Source: Endozoicomonas montiporae CL-33 (lineage in GTDB: Bacteria; Pseudomonadota; Gammaproteobacteria; Pseudomonadales; Endozoicomonadaceae). From it: a stretch of 64,000 nt of DNA. A model generated the notes under the pieces. The model had not been told where the DNA came from. It saw only the letters and a program-made list of their open reading frames with translations, and made no database searches. The stretch covers positions 249,501-313,500 of the forward strand of contig NZ_CP013251.1 of the NCBI RefSeq assembly GCF_001583435.1. The letters are read 5' to 3'. Below are positions 46,406 through 55,888 of the stretch, one piece after another; position 1 is the stretch's first letter; every line of letters begins with the position of its first letter. Both the position numbers and the translations under genes were made by a program.

Positions 46406-47800
46406 GGGTGCTCTCTCAATTTGATAGTTGATTCAAAAATCAACTATCATCCTGCCTGACATAAAGCTAGACCAAAGTTGATTCCAACGCCCTTTACTCT
46501 GGATCAAAGACCTCGTTTCAAGAAGAACTTCTGCACCTGCTGGTTTCCACCTCATACCTGAACCACACAGCCGTTGTTTGACCAATGTCTTACAAGCAGC
46601 TTCTGTCACTCCAGAGCCTATCGGCCAGTTATGTTTCAGGGCTTGATGGTATTTCATCAAATGATGGTTGTTCGTAAAATAGGTCACCGCCTTGTAACGC
46701 TTCTCTATCAGTGCAGTAGTCTTTTTCGGGAGTTCGGCAGATTCAATTTCTTTCAGTATTTTTTTGGCTGCCCCTCGCTTGTTTTTCAGGTTGTGGAGCT
46801 TGTCTTCAAGCCACTGCTTTCTCTTGGCTTTACTGCTCGGAAACAACGCTTCTGCTACTCCTCCCAGATACTCTGAGGCATGAAAAAAATCGAGTATTTG
46901 AGCTGAGGTATGCTGCTTCAGGTATCGCCAGTTTTCTTTAGCTCCATCGGCTACGCCAATGTATGTTGCTTGCGGATAGAGACGTTTGAGATCCGCAATC
47001 TCATCGTCCAGCTTGTTCATAAAGCTTTGTTTACCATATTCAGGCGAACTGGCGGTGTAGATTGTGTGAAGTCTGTCGCCATTGGCAGAATAAAGGCTTA
47101 AGGTTCCACACATGGCTTCTCGCCAGCCTTCTTCGCAAAGCAGCATGCAGGTGCCATCAAGTCCTATAGCAATGGTTTCCACTGCCTCTGGTAACGGCGG
47201 TAAATCATAACGAGTCTTTTTTTGATCTTCAATTAATGCACCGACCCTGTCGGATAAGTGCTTGATATAGGAGTTTGACAACACTCTTTGATGGTTGGTT
47301 TCAAAATCTTCTTTTACTGCGGGAGCAGGCATCTGGCTGTACTTCCAGGCGAGAGTTTTTGCAAATTTGGGCGTAGCTGAGCCAACAATCCCAGAGTGAT
47401 AATCAAGCGGAGCCAGAGTGACTCCACCTCTGACACCCTGATAGACAGAGCGTTCCATGGGCACGCATCCGTAAAGGGTTTCGTAGTGCTTTAGCACTTT
47501 CCCCTTATAGCTCCATTTTTGCTGGTTAAGGACAATAGGTTCGTTGTTGGGTGGTTCAAACAACTTTAATAATTCTTGAGTGCCAAGTACTCCTGCCTCA
47601 TTCAACGCTCGCTGCAATCCATCTTCAAGACTCAGCATGTTGTTAGATTCAATGGGTACTTCAATTTGCAGTACGATAGTTTTTGACTGACGGGCAATGA
47701 CGGATGCAGGCATGATGGCAGGATTTAGCGATAATAAGTTGTCTTCATAATAGTCGCTTAAAATGCGTACTTTTGTTTCAATCAGTCAGAGAGAGCACCC
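46406..47800 (-). mobile_element. ISKra4-family insertion sequence, complete
   Basis: 1395 bp with perfect 12-bp ends GGGTGCTCTCTC / GAGAGAGCACCC. CCCCGAAG is present at 46398-46405 and 47801-47808, an 8-bp target duplication. Carries one intact transposase and interrupts the end of a NUDIX gene. Confidence 0.85.
46433..47713 (-). CDS. ISKra4-family transposase
   Basis: 426 aa. Typical features: YGCVPMERSVYQGVRGGVTLAPLD, the catalytic-region VETIAIGLDGTCMLL (first Asp), YIGVADGAKENWRYL (second Asp), ILDFFHASEYLGGVAEALF and the C-terminal KHNWPIGSGVTEAACKTLVKQRLCGSGMRWKPAGAE (Glu). The GSGVTEAACK run is diagnostic of ISKra4. Intact reading frame within mapped inverted repeats. Confidence 0.9.
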   Translation of the reverse strand: MPASVIARQSKTIVLQIEVPIESNNMLSLEDGLQRALNEAGVLGTQELLKLFEPPNNEPIVLNQQKWSYKGKVLKHYETLYGCVPMERSVYQGVRGGVTLAPLDYHSGIVGSATPKFAKTLAWKYSQMPAPAVKEDFETNHQRVLSNSYIKHLSDRVGALIEDQKKTRYDLPPLPEAVETIAIGLDGTCMLLCEEGWREAMCGTLSLYSANGDRLHTIYTASSPEYGKQSFMNKLDDEIADLKRLYPQATYIGVADGAKENWRYLKQHTSAQILDFFHASEYLGGVAEALFPSSKAKRKQWLEDKLHNLKNKRGAAKKILKEIESAELPKKTTALIEKRYKAVTYFTNNHHLMKYHQALKHNWPIGSGVTEAACKTLVKQRLCGSGMRWKPAGAEVLLETRSLIQSKGRWNQLWSSFMSGRMIVDF

Positions 47801-48312
47801 CCCCGAAGTTCAACAATTTTTTCCAGCAGCCAGGTTTCCCTGTCAATGGACAAACCTTTTTTGTCACTGCCTGCAATAATTGTTTTGTTGTGCTCAATGG
47901 CTTCGTGAATGTTAATCCACACCACTTCCATGCCATTAGCCATTTCGTAATCTTCAAAGCGGGGAGCGTCCAGCTCGGCATCAATGGTGCAAAAATAACA
48001 ATACGACAGCATATGCATAATATCGTGTTCCGGCTTATACCATGGGCGGTATTCTTCATAGACACCCATTGGTTCGATGTTCCGGATATTACGCGCACCG
48101 GTTTCTTCTTCCAGTTCCCGAATCAGCCCCTGCTTCAGACTTTCACCATCGTCAATTCCGCCGCCGGGCAAACTGTAATCGTGGTACCTTCGGGTATACA
48201 TCAGCAGAATGTTGTTGTCTTGCAGAATAATCCCCCGAGCCGCTTTCCGGTGGAGGATACTGCCTGTCAGGTCTGTGATATCGGGGTGCTGAGCGGTTCG
48301 TAGAATATTCAC
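47782..48312 (-). CDS. NUDIX hydrolase, last residues altered by an IS
   Basis: 176-aa NUDIX pyrophosphohydrolase. The box is GGGIDDGESLKQGLIRELEEETGA (GX5EX7REUXEEXGU). GTG 48312 with GAGAA upstream is taken as start; an ATG at 48378 lies within a tandem repeat and is less likely. The C-terminus ELRGGALSD is encoded by the ISKra4 end. Without the IS and with one CCCCGAAG copy the frame reads ELRGL-stop, so only the tail changed and the enzyme is probably functional. Purine genes purE-purK end about 90 bp upstream on the same strand. Confidence 0.78.
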   Translation of the reverse strand: MNILRTAQHPDITDLTGSILHRKAARGIILQDNNILLMYTRRYHDYSLPGGGIDDGESLKQGLIRELEEETGARNIRNIEPMGVYEEYRPWYKPEHDIMHMLSYCYFCTIDAELDAPRFEDYEMANGMEVVWINIHEAIEHNKTIIAGSDKKGLSIDRETWLLEKIVELRGGALSD

Positions 48313-48365
48313 GGTTTTTCTCAAAAAGTGCGAAATAGTAGCCGAACCGTTACCAGTCAAACACG

Positions 48366-48402
48366 AGTACTCAAACATAAGTACTCAAACATAAGTACTC
48401 AA
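48366..48402. repeat. Short tandem repeat, 14-bp unit
   Basis: AGTACTCAAACATA occurs twice in tandem followed by a partial third copy AGTACTCAA. It lies between purK and the NUDIX gene and overlaps the purK stop region. Too few copies and no spacers for a CRISPR. Confidence 0.85.
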
Positions 48403-49544
48403 CCAAATTGTCGTTTTATCTGTGCAAAAGCACCGAGCAGCTCTTCTTCTCGTTCAGCCAGAATATTCAAATGCCCCAATTTTCGACCCGGTCTTGACGT
48501 TTTGTTGTACCAGTGTAAAAAGGTTCTTTGGGTCATCAGATGGTCCGGAGCCTGACTGTCATCAGACTGTTTCTGCCCCAACAGGTTATACATGCCCATC
48601 ACATCGCCACAATGCGCAGAATCTCCTAACGGCAAGCCTGCAATCGCCCGCATATGGTTTTCAAACTGGCTGGTTGCGGCACCATCCATTGTCCAGTGGC
48701 CACTGTTGTGTACCCGTGGTGCCAACTCGTTCACCAAGAGTTCATCGCCGGTCACAAAGCATTCAACAGCCAGAACACCCACATATTCGGTGTCCTGCAA
48801 TAACCGGCTGACATAGTCTCTGGCTTTGGCATGGAGTGAATCCGGTAAACCGGGTGCCGGAATCACCGAATGGATAAGAATGCCATTGCTGTGAGTGTTT
48901 TGACCGGGTGTGTAAATCACGATATTACCATCAGGGCTGCGGGCTCCAATCACCGAAATTTCGCGCTCAAACGCAATTTTCTTCTCAACAATCCATTCAT
49001 GAATGCCTTTGTAGGTAGCATCTGCGAGTTGTGCATCACGTTCTTTTTCAAACGCTTGCAGCTGTTCATCACTGTCAATCACCCACTGGTTGTGACCATC
49101 GTAACCATCTTCCGTGGACTTGATCACCACAGGCAGCCCGCCAATGCTGGCAATCGCTTTGTTAACTGACTCCTGCTCGCGAAATACAGCCCAAGGCGAC
49201 AGAGGAATGCCCAGACTCGACACCAGCGTTTTCTCCCGATGACGGTTCTGTATGGTCCAGACAATGTCCGGATCCGGGTAAACCTGACAGAATGATTTCA
49301 GCTGTATGAGTAAAGGCACGCAAACCGATTCGCGCTCAATGGTAATCACATCGGGATTGCCCAGTGCGCCATAAATATCGCGGGCTGTCATGGTGCCGTC
49401 CTGACGAACAATCTCCCCAAGCCCTTCTACACAGCGAACAGGCTCATTCGGGTCAGCAAGAAAACTGAACTGCATACCCATGGGCCAGCCCGCCAGTGCA
49501 AGCATTCTTGAAAGCTGTCCACAACCTGCAATTCCAACTTTCAT
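48399..49544 (-). CDS. purK: N5-carboxyaminoimidazole ribonucleotide synthase
   Basis: 381-aa ATP-grasp enzyme that converts AIR to N5-CAIR in purine synthesis. Start [23 protein letters not shown] at ATG 49544, overlapping the purE stop as TAATG; a longer frame exists but is not used. ATP-grasp features: GLPVVIKSTEDGYDGHNQWVI, VEKKIAFEREISVIGARS and NELAPRVHNSGHWTMDGAATSQFENHMRAI. The C-terminal RPGRKLGHLNI is conserved. The last codons run into a small tandem repeat. Paired with purE. Confidence 0.96.
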   Translation of the reverse strand: MKVGIAGCGQLSRMLALAGWPMGMQFSFLADPNEPVRCVEGLGEIVRQDGTMTARDIYGALGNPDVITIERESVCVPLLIQLKSFCQVYPDPDIVWTIQNRHREKTLVSSLGIPLSPWAVFREQESVNKAIASIGGLPVVIKSTEDGYDGHNQWVIDSDEQLQAFEKERDAQLADATYKGIHEWIVEKKIAFEREISVIGARSPDGNIVIYTPGQNTHSNGILIHSVIPAPGLPDSLHAKARDYVSRLLQDTEYVGVLAVECFVTGDELLVNELAPRVHNSGHWTMDGAATSQFENHMRAIAGLPLGDSAHCGDVMGMYNLLGQKQSDDSQAPDHLMTQRTFLHWYNKTSRPGRKLGHLNILAEREEELLGAFAQIKRQFG

Positions 49545-50020
49545 TACTCTACGTCCTCCGGCACCTGCTCGGTCTGCTGGCGTCGCCACTCAATCAGTCG
49601 CTCTGCCAGAGCGTCATCAGAAGTTGCAAGAATCTGCGCTGCCATCAGACCGGCGTTGGCCGCACCGGCTTCACCGATCGCCTGAGTGGCAACAGCAACC
49701 CCCTTGGGCATTTGTACGATCGACAGCAGGCTGTCCAGACCATTCAGAGCCTTACTCTGCACCGGTACGGCCACCACGGGTAAATGCGTCATGGCAGCCA
49801 CCATACCGGGCAAATGTGCCGCGCCTCCGGCTCCGGCAATAATCACCTTGCAGCCTTCATCCGCAGCCTGTTTGGCAAAGCGGCATAGTCTATCAGGCGT
49901 CCGGTGCGCTGATACCACTTTGGCGGAGTAGGGAACCTGAAGCTGGTCTAACAGTTCAGCGGCCTTTTGCATCGTCGGCCAGTCCGAGCGGGAGCCCATA
50001 ATGATTTGTACAAGCGTCAT
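49544..50020 (-). CDS. purE: N5-carboxyaminoimidazole ribonucleotide mutase
   Basis: 158-aa class I PurE that moves the carboxyl group of N5-CAIR to give CAIR. Hallmarks: [97 protein letters not shown]. Length and motifs are canonical. It overlaps purK by one base and is read first. The region upstream, 50021-50508, holds no gene but a structured segment. Confidence 0.97.
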   Translation of the reverse strand: MTLVQIIMGSRSDWPTMQKAAELLDQLQVPYSAKVVSAHRTPDRLCRFAKQAADEGCKVIIAGAGGAAHLPGMVAAMTHLPVVAVPVQSKALNGLDSLLSIVQMPKGVAVATQAIGEAGAANAGLMAAQILATSDDALAERLIEWRRQQTEQVPEDVE

Positions 50021-50204
50021 TTATGTAGTCCAGATTTATTGTTGTGCTCAAGACCTGATTTCTGTTCAAGGCAGTTTTTATTGAACCGGTTGCAAACTGA
50101 ACAGACACCAGCATGGCATTGGATGAAAAACTGACCTCAAAGTTCCATCAGCAAGAGTGCCGGGACATACTGCCAGAGGCATTAACCTTTATAGACCCAT
50201 TGGA

Positions 50205-50420
50205 TTTGGAGAGGTGGGTAGGCGGCAAACGAGTGAAGCCCCGTTATCTCCATGGATGGAGTGTATGCTGAGCAACGTCAGGAACGTTGCCAGTGAGCCT
50301 ACGAATAGTAGGTGATCGGGGTGAACGAGAGCAGCCTACACCCCCACATCTTCAAAGACGATGGGTATAGACCGGATAAAATATAGTTGAGAGAGCAGGC
50401 TCCGCCAGTGGGCAAGCCGC
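50205..50420. other. Structured non-coding segment, possible RNA or intron fragment
   Basis: A run of consecutive hairpins: CTCCAT/ATGGAG at 50248-50261, GCAACGT/ACGTTGC at 50272-50290, CCTAC/GTAGG at 50298-50312 and GGGGTG/CACCCC at 50318-50344, with a further alternative pairing GTAGG/CCTAC. No ORF crosses convincingly. The density of stems is unlike ordinary intergenic DNA. It could be an independent RNA or domain I of a truncated group II intron; no domain V or reverse transcriptase is present. Confidence 0.45.
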
Positions 50421-50508
50421 CTCAGTGAAAATACTTTTCAACGAGACTGTTGACCCGTCTACCAGTGCAGGGCTGAGAATAGCCGCCTGTGTCCACGAAG
50501 GAATCCAC

Positions 50509-51030
50509 ATGCTTACTGTTACCCAGTTGGCCAGACAGTATCAGCTGTCCAGAACCACCATTCTTTACTACGAACGGGAAGGGCTGTTGCTGCCTCATTC
50601 CCGCTCGCAGAACGGTTATCGCTGGTATGGCGATAAGGAACAGAAACGGCTGGAAGCGATTCTGGCTTATCGTTCCTATGGCGTGCCAATCAGAGACATT
50701 GCATCGATTCTCGACCGTGATGAACACATGGAGCAGGAACGCATTTTGCGCAACCGGTTTGCTTCTCTTGAACAGGAGATTCAGACACTGCGTCAGCAGC
50801 AAAAGGCGATTGTGCTGTTACTGGAACAACCCACCTTACTGGAGCAACCAATGGTCAATAAAGAACGCTGGACCGACATCATGAAAGCCGCCGGTTTTGA
50901 CGAAGCCGCCATGAAAAACTGGCACAGGCAGTTTGAAAAAATGGAGCCGGAAGCTCATCAGGAGTTTCTGGAGTCCCTGAGCATTGATAAAGAAGAGATC
51001 AAACAGATTCGCATCTGGTCCAGAAGCTAA
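50509..51030 (+). CDS. MerR family transcriptional regulator
   Basis: 173 aa. The HTH is LTVTQLARQYQLSRTTILYYEREGLLLPHSRSQNGYRWYGDKEQKRLEAILAYRSYGVPIRDIASIL, followed by a long dimerisation coiled coil (RNRFASLEQEIQTLRQQQKAIVLLLEQ) and a small acidic C-terminal helix region without metal-type cysteines. ATG 50509 follows GAAGGA and is preferred over an ATG-like start 28 codons upstream. No target gene is adjacent: an IS follows directly, so any partner may have been displaced. Effector unknown. Confidence 0.85.
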   Translation: MLTVTQLARQYQLSRTTILYYEREGLLLPHSRSQNGYRWYGDKEQKRLEAILAYRSYGVPIRDIASILDRDEHMEQERILRNRFASLEQEIQTLRQQQKAIVLLLEQPTLLEQPMVNKERWTDIMKAAGFDEAAMKNWHRQFEKMEPEAHQEFLESLSIDKEEIKQIRIWSRS

Positions 51031-51051
51031 TCTGTCAGGGCATAATCCTGT

Positions 51052-52081
51052 GGCTCTTATCGGATTCCAGACTGCTACGTAACCAGCAAGCTAATTAATG
51101 GTTGAAGTAACCCTTTACCCCGGATTCCGGCGTTATGAACGAACTCAAAGAAGCCGAGGTACAAAGGTAAGCTTTCCTGAGAAATCCCCCTGTGAGGTCT
51201 GAGCCATGAACGGAGCAATGACCAGAAGCCTTCCATGGTGTTTACGTGTACTTCATAAATACCATCCTTGTCATCATCCCGGGCGTACTCGCTTTTACCA
51301 TGACAGACAGATTTATGTTTGTAACCCCACTCTTCAAGGGAGTTGTAAATGCTGTATTCATCAGTGTAAGTTTGGGTTCCCTTGGCTACATGCTTCGTAA
51401 TGAAAGGCTTTATGGTGGCTTTTCGAACATTATCCAGCATGTTGATAATGACCTGACCTCCTCGCTGAATCATTCCCAGAACGGGAGGCTTGTCTTTTTC
51501 GAGAGTTCCTCTGCCCGGAGCTCCTTTTAATCTTCTTTTTCGGGGAGGGCGCGATAGATTTTTTTAAAGCTTCAGGATGTCCTTTGTGACCTGCGACGAT
51601 GTACACTTCGTCGAACTCTACCTCTCCCTCAAGAGTAATGTCAGGCTTGCGTTTAACGACAGAGGTTCGCAACAAGGTTGTCATTACATGTACATCACTC
51701 AGTGAAAGGTCAAGTTCTTTAGAAATCTGGCTGTTGGAAACATTGAGTCCCATCAGGTACAGACAGGAAACCCACACCTTAAGAGGCTGATGATGCCCAG
51801 CAAAGACAGTATTAGTCAGGTCATCAAAGTAGCGGTCACAATGTTTGCATTGATAGTGTTGGCATTCAGTTTGTACCGTGTCATGCCCGTTCTTTTTTAC
51901 ATGGCCTGAATCACAATGGGGGCAATGAACCACCCCGTCAGGCCAGCGGTTTTCACGGATCATTTCAAAGCAAGTTACATTGCTGATGAGTTCTGAAATT
52001 TTACAAATATTCACTGCGTGATCAGCCATTCGCAAGATTTTGATGAAGTGTAGCTCAGCAGTCTGGAATCCGATAAGAGCC
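51052..52081 (-). mobile_element. IS1595-family insertion sequence
   Basis: 1030 bp with perfect 25-bp inverted ends beginning GGCTCTTATCGGATTCC. No matching target duplication is visible at the flanks. Its transposase frame is broken at a poly-A run. Confidence 0.8.
51075..52029 (-). pseudogene. IS1595-family transposase, frameshifted
   Basis: The N-terminal part has a zinc ribbon (CPHCDSGHVKKNG ... YQCKHCDRYFDD) and a first DDE Asp in EGEVEFDEVYIVAGHKGHPEALKK. The frame then shifts. The C-terminal part resumes one base over at SRPPRKRRLKGAPGRGTLEKDKPP and continues MIQRGGQVIINMLDNVRKATI, with DEYSIY (second Asp) and the Glu helix VHVNTMEGFWSLLRSWL. The break lies in a run of seven A; removing one A restores the reading frame. 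Start taken at MADHAVN. Probably inactive unless slippage rescues it. Confidence 0.85.
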
Positions 52082-52086
52082 ATTGC

Positions 52087-52122
52087 AGAGTGACTTAAAG
52101 AGTGACTTTAAGAGTGGCTTTT
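52087..52122. repeat. 12-bp tandem repeat, three copies
   Basis: AGAGTGACTTAA, AGAGTGACTTTA and AGAGTGGCTTTT follow one another directly beside the IS1595 end and downstream of nagC. Confidence 0.8.
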
Positions 52123-52140
52123 TTATTGCCTGAAGGGTTG

Positions 52141-53343
52141 TCAGGCAACCACTTTCATCAGCAGGCCGCGCTCAAGTAACGCTCTGCGAACCAGGGCAAA
52201 TCCGCCCAGCCACTGGTTACCGCCAAGCCGGGACACTTTCAGCGAAACACTCCTGCTGCTTCCTACGGATATGGTCTGGGTATTCAGGCAATGCTCTATG
52301 GCAGGCAGTACCACAGACGCATTAAACATTTCGCCATCGAATACAATGCATTCAGGTCTGAGCAAATTGACGCAGCCGGACAATACATGTCCTAACTGAC
52401 CCGCAGCCTGACTGAGCAGCTTCTGAGCCATGATATTCCCGTGCTCTGCTGCATTACAGATGTCGTTTATTCTGGCATCGGCACCCAGTGTTTCACTGAG
52501 TCCTTTAGCGACAGCATCAGAGTAGTGATTCTCTATCGCCTTGTTGGAGAGTTCGGTTTCAAGACAACCAAAGTTGCCGCAGTAACACCGCTTGCCGAGT
52601 GGATTCACCTGAATGTGTCCAATTTCACCAACGGGTTGATTCTTGCCTTCGTATAACTTGCCATCAAGAATCATTCCCAGCCCGACACCGTTATGAACCC
52701 TGACGTATAAATTATTATCAGAACCTTTGGCAGCACCAAACTGGTGTTCTGCCAATGTCATTGAGGCAATGGAGTTACCCAGATAACAGGGAATACCGGT
52801 TGCATCACTGACCTGCTGCGCAAGCGGCCAGTCCTGCACATCGATGTGAGGCGTGAATTTTATGATGCCGTCGGCTGCATCCACGACGCCGGGCAGTGTC
52901 AGGCCAATACCGGCAATACGGTTGATCTGCTCAGCATGCTTTGTCTGGAAATCCAGCAACTCGGTGATAATTTGTCTGCCCAGATCGTCCTGATTCAATT
53001 TCTGAATGGGCGTTGACTGTTTGGCCAACAAGTTGCCATTGATATCACACAAACCAATATGAATATGTTTACGGCCAGCGCGGGCGGCAAGGATTTGCAA
53101 CACCTCCATTTTAGGAGACAGGGAGGTTGCCTTTCTTCCGCGTTCAGATTGCTGCCGGTCTACCTCGTGCACCAAACCCTGCTCAACCAGAAACTTGGTG
53201 ATACGGGTGACACTGCCTCCGGCAAGGTTACACTCCCGGGCAATCTGAACTCTGGAAATTCCGTTCGCATTGACAATGGTTTTGTAAACAGCGGTGATAT
53301 TTCGCTGTTTTACAAAGTCCATATTGGCAATCATATTCGTCAT
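52141..53343 (-). CDS. nagC: NagC-type ROK repressor of amino-sugar genes
   Basis: 400 aa. N-terminal winged HTH (NGISRVQIARECNLAGGSVTRITKFLVEQGLV), then the ROK sugar-binding fold with GIGLTLPGVVDAADGIIKFTPHI, the zinc motif CYCGNFGCLE and GEIGHIQVNP. As last gene of the leftward nagB-nagA-nagC unit it should sense GlcNAc-6-phosphate and repress both arms of the locus. Between nagA and nagC the gap is 16 bp, so they are co-transcribed. Its operators are expected in the nagB-nagE gap. Confidence 0.93.
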   Translation of the reverse strand: MTNMIANMDFVKQRNITAVYKTIVNANGISRVQIARECNLAGGSVTRITKFLVEQGLVHEVDRQQSERGRKATSLSPKMEVLQILAARAGRKHIHIGLCDINGNLLAKQSTPIQKLNQDDLGRQIITELLDFQTKHAEQINRIAGIGLTLPGVVDAADGIIKFTPHIDVQDWPLAQQVSDATGIPCYLGNSIASMTLAEHQFGAAKGSDNNLYVRVHNGVGLGMILDGKLYEGKNQPVGEIGHIQVNPLGKRCYCGNFGCLETELSNKAIENHYSDAVAKGLSETLGADARINDICNAAEHGNIMAQKLLSQAAGQLGHVLSGCVNLLRPECIVFDGEMFNASVVLPAIEHCLNTQTISVGSSRSVSLKVSRLGGNQWLGGFALVRRALLERGLLMKVVA

Positions 53344-53359
53344 AACAGTTAAAAAAGTC

Positions 53360-54529
53360 TCAGGTCTGCCTGGTCATTATCAGGCGTCCACCACTGGCTG
53401 TGCCTGTCACGTTATAGCTTTTATCAAGCACAACAAGGTTCGCATAGCTTCCAACCCGAATAGAGCCCATCACCTCGGTTAATCCAATGGCATTGGCAGG
53501 GTTTCGGGTGGCCATGCTGACAGTATCAGTTTCGGAAATGCCCTGGGCGATGCAGTTACGTACCGCTTCAGCCATCGTCAGGGCTGAACCGCCCAGTGTA
53601 CCATCTTTGTTAGTACACATGCCGTTAGCGTGATAAACCGTTTGCCCGCCAAACGAGAAGGATTCAATATCCGATCCGGCTGCCGCCGCTGCATCGCTGA
53701 CCAGAACCAGGCGGTCTTTCAGAAGCTTCTGGCTGAGTCTCAGGTTGTTCCAGTCCAGATGATAACCGTCAGCAATAATACCTGCTCCCAGAGATTCGCC
53801 ACAAAGCACTGCGCCCACCACACCCGGCTCCCGATTCTGCATCTGGCTCATTGCATTAAAAAGGTGTGTGACGAAAGAAGCTCCCGCCTGTTCTGCTTCA
53901 CGAACCTGTTCCAGAGTCGCATCACTATGCCCAATGGCAACAATAATGCCTGCCTGATTCAATTGTCTGATGTCAGATGATGAGCAGACTTCGGGCGCCA
54001 GAGTCATCATTGTGATCACATCGGCATTGTTACAGAGAAAGTCGATCATTTCAGATGAAGGCTGTCGTATATAACGTTCATCATGAATGCCCTTTCTGAG
54101 CTTGTTAATGTAGGGGCCTTCAATATGCAGTCCGGGTACCCGATCAGGGTGTTTATCTTTATACCGTCTGGCAACGTCAACAGCTTTAACCATGTCTTCA
54201 TCGCTGCAGGTGATTAATGTAGGCAGAAAACTGGTACACCCGGAGCGCAGGTTGGTGTCGTGCATGATATCCAGCGTTGATTCCGATATATCGTCGTTGA
54301 AAAGCACACCACCACAGCCGTTTATCTGCAAGTCGATAAAACCGGGAGCCAACACGCTTCCCTTTAAATCGATGGTTTCAATACTGGTGTCTTCCGGAGC
54401 ATCAGGGCTGACCTGCTCTATCAATCCGTCAGAGACAACAATCGTTTTTATGTTGCTCTTGCCGGAATCTGTTACCCCGTCCGGAAGTATAAAGTTGGTC
54501 AATGCATATCTGACGTTTTTATACAGCAT
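53360..54529 (-). CDS. nagA: N-acetylglucosamine-6-phosphate deacetylase
   Basis: 389-aa amidohydrolase that gives glucosamine-6-phosphate and acetate. Motifs: [14 protein letters not shown] at the N-terminal metal region, [67 protein letters not shown] and the catalytic Asp in [10 protein letters not shown]. It overlaps nagB by 11 bases, indicating translational coupling. Cytoplasmic; feeds NagB. Confidence 0.96.
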   Translation of the reverse strand: MLYKNVRYALTNFILPDGVTDSGKSNIKTIVVSDGLIEQVSPDAPEDTSIETIDLKGSVLAPGFIDLQINGCGGVLFNDDISESTLDIMHDTNLRSGCTSFLPTLITCSDEDMVKAVDVARRYKDKHPDRVPGLHIEGPYINKLRKGIHDERYIRQPSSEMIDFLCNNADVITMMTLAPEVCSSSDIRQLNQAGIIVAIGHSDATLEQVREAEQAGASFVTHLFNAMSQMQNREPGVVGAVLCGESLGAGIIADGYHLDWNNLRLSQKLLKDRLVLVSDAAAAAGSDIESFSFGGQTVYHANGMCTNKDGTLGGSALTMAEAVRNCIAQGISETDTVSMATRNPANAIGLTEVMGSIRVGSYANLVVLDKSYNVTGTASGGRLIMTRQT

Positions 54530-55334
54530 AACGGCTCATTTCCCTGATGTTTTTAGCTTCAATATCTTCAAAGTAACGGAGTGTTTTGACTTTTAATTCC
54601 ATGGTGGCGGCTTCGTCACACACCAGTATGGATCGGGGATGAAGCTGCATGGCAGAGACGGTCCAGAGGTGGTTTACAGAGCCTTCAACGGCAGCATGAA
54701 CAGCCCGACTCTTGTCAGCGCCGGTGGCAAGAATAATCACCTCTCTGGCATCTAGCAAGGTTGCCACACCGATGGTTAATGCCAGTTTAGGCACCTGAGT
54801 TATATCACCATCAAAAAATCGCGCATTCGCCCGGCGGGTGTCTTCCGTCAGGGTTTTGATACGTGAACGGGACGCCAGTGATGAACCGGGTTCATTGAAC
54901 GCAATATGCCCATCCCTTCCTACTCCGCCGAGAAATAACTCAATGCCACCGAACGATGAAATCGTTTCTTCATAAGCAAGGCATTCCTGATCCAGATTGT
55001 CTGCATTGCCGTTAAGAAAGTGGATATTTTCAGCAGGCAGGTCAATGTGACTGAATAACTGGTTTTCCATGAACTGTCGATAACTTTCGGGATGCCCTGC
55101 AGGCAAGCCAACGTATTCATCCATATTGAATGTTACAACATGCTTAAAGCTCACTTCGCCTTCCTTGTATAACCGAATAAGCTCCTGATAGGTGCCTATC
55201 GGCGTACCACCGGTTGGCAGCCCCAATACAAAAGGTTTCTGCTCAGTAGGTTTGAACTGCTTAATTCGATTAACGATATAGCGAGCTGTCCAGAAGGCTG
55301 TTGTTTCCGGTGTTTTTAATGGAATAAGTCGCAT
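54519..55334 (-). CDS. nagB: Glucosamine-6-phosphate deaminase
   Basis: 271-aa enzyme that converts glucosamine-6-phosphate to fructose-6-phosphate and ammonia, entering glycolysis. Hallmarks: [72 protein letters not shown] and [30 protein letters not shown], including the catalytic Asp and His. First gene of the leftward operon. Its promoter shares the intergenic region with nagE. Confidence 0.97.
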   Translation of the reverse strand: MRLIPLKTPETTAFWTARYIVNRIKQFKPTEQKPFVLGLPTGGTPIGTYQELIRLYKEGEVSFKHVVTFNMDEYVGLPAGHPESYRQFMENQLFSHIDLPAENIHFLNGNADNLDQECLAYEETISSFGGIELFLGGVGRDGHIAFNEPGSSLASRSRIKTLTEDTRRANARFFDGDITQVPKLALTIGVATLLDAREVIILATGADKSRAVHAAVEGSVNHLWTVSAMQLHPRSILVCDEAATMELKVKTLRYFEDIEAKNIREMSRYAV

Positions 55335-55425
55335 AAAGGTTCCCTGTTTAATAAGCAGTCTGGCATTTATTGTTAAGTGACCAACAGCTTGGAAGCTTGG
55401 ATCTCAATATGCGAAAGCATGCATC

Positions 55426-55462
55426 AGACCGATATATTTTTCAATGTAAAATATATCGGTCT
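55426..55462. promoter_or_regulatory. Perfect 15-bp hairpin in the nagB-nagE gap
   Basis: AGACCGATATATTTT and its exact complement flank the 7-nt loop TCAATGT about 90 bp upstream of nagB. No T-tract follows on either strand, so it is more likely an operator or mRNA leader structure than a terminator. Confidence 0.55.
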
Positions 55463-55645
55463 ATCAAAAAAGGCGTTCTTGCACAAACAACAACTCGTTG
55501 ACTACTATTCCTCTTCTTTTTCTACTGAACTTGTGATTAATGCTCACAAACCAACCAGAATCAGCTGGTTTTATGATATTTCCTTAACGAAGCAACGGGT
55601 TTATTGATACATGTCAAAAGACACAACCAATAGGAAACACAATTT

Positions 55646-55666
55646 AATTTACAACGTAAAATAATT
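55646..55666. promoter_or_regulatory. Candidate NagC operator
   Basis: TTTACAACGTAAA lies at the centre of a longer AT-rich palindrome about 220 bp upstream of nagE and about 310 bp from nagB. Position and symmetry fit a NagC site, but it does not match the E. coli consensus closely. The rest of the 55335-55888 gap shows no gene I trust. Confidence 0.4.
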
Positions 55667-55888
55667 CTTTATGATCACCATTAAGGGATTTAACGATCGG
55701 ATCTGTTACTTCCTGTCAACCTGAGAGCAGCAAGCAAAATGGGACACTGTGTGGTGCTATTGCTCGTCTGGTTTTCTTTGATCAATGACCTGTAAAACAG
55801 GTATCAACCACATTGTGAACAAGAAAAAACAGGTTGCCATTCAACCAACAAAAACTCTAGCAACTGACTCCAATAAAGAGACGACCAC

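Noticed and set aside
48366..48402. Repeats considered as a CRISPR
   Set aside because: Units are 14 bp and directly adjacent with no spacers and no cas genes.
50205..50420. Retron or complete group II intron
   Set aside because: No reverse transcriptase and no domain V-like hairpin in or near the segment.
51430..51560. Programmed -1 frameshift in the IS1595 transposase at the A7 run
   Set aside because: A -1 slip gives an early stop; the halves match only after removing one base (+1), so a mutation is simpler.
55377..55607. 76-codon ORF between nagB and nagE
   Set aside because: It begins at GTG without ribosome site and its early codons form the perfect 15-bp hairpin; more likely regulatory DNA.
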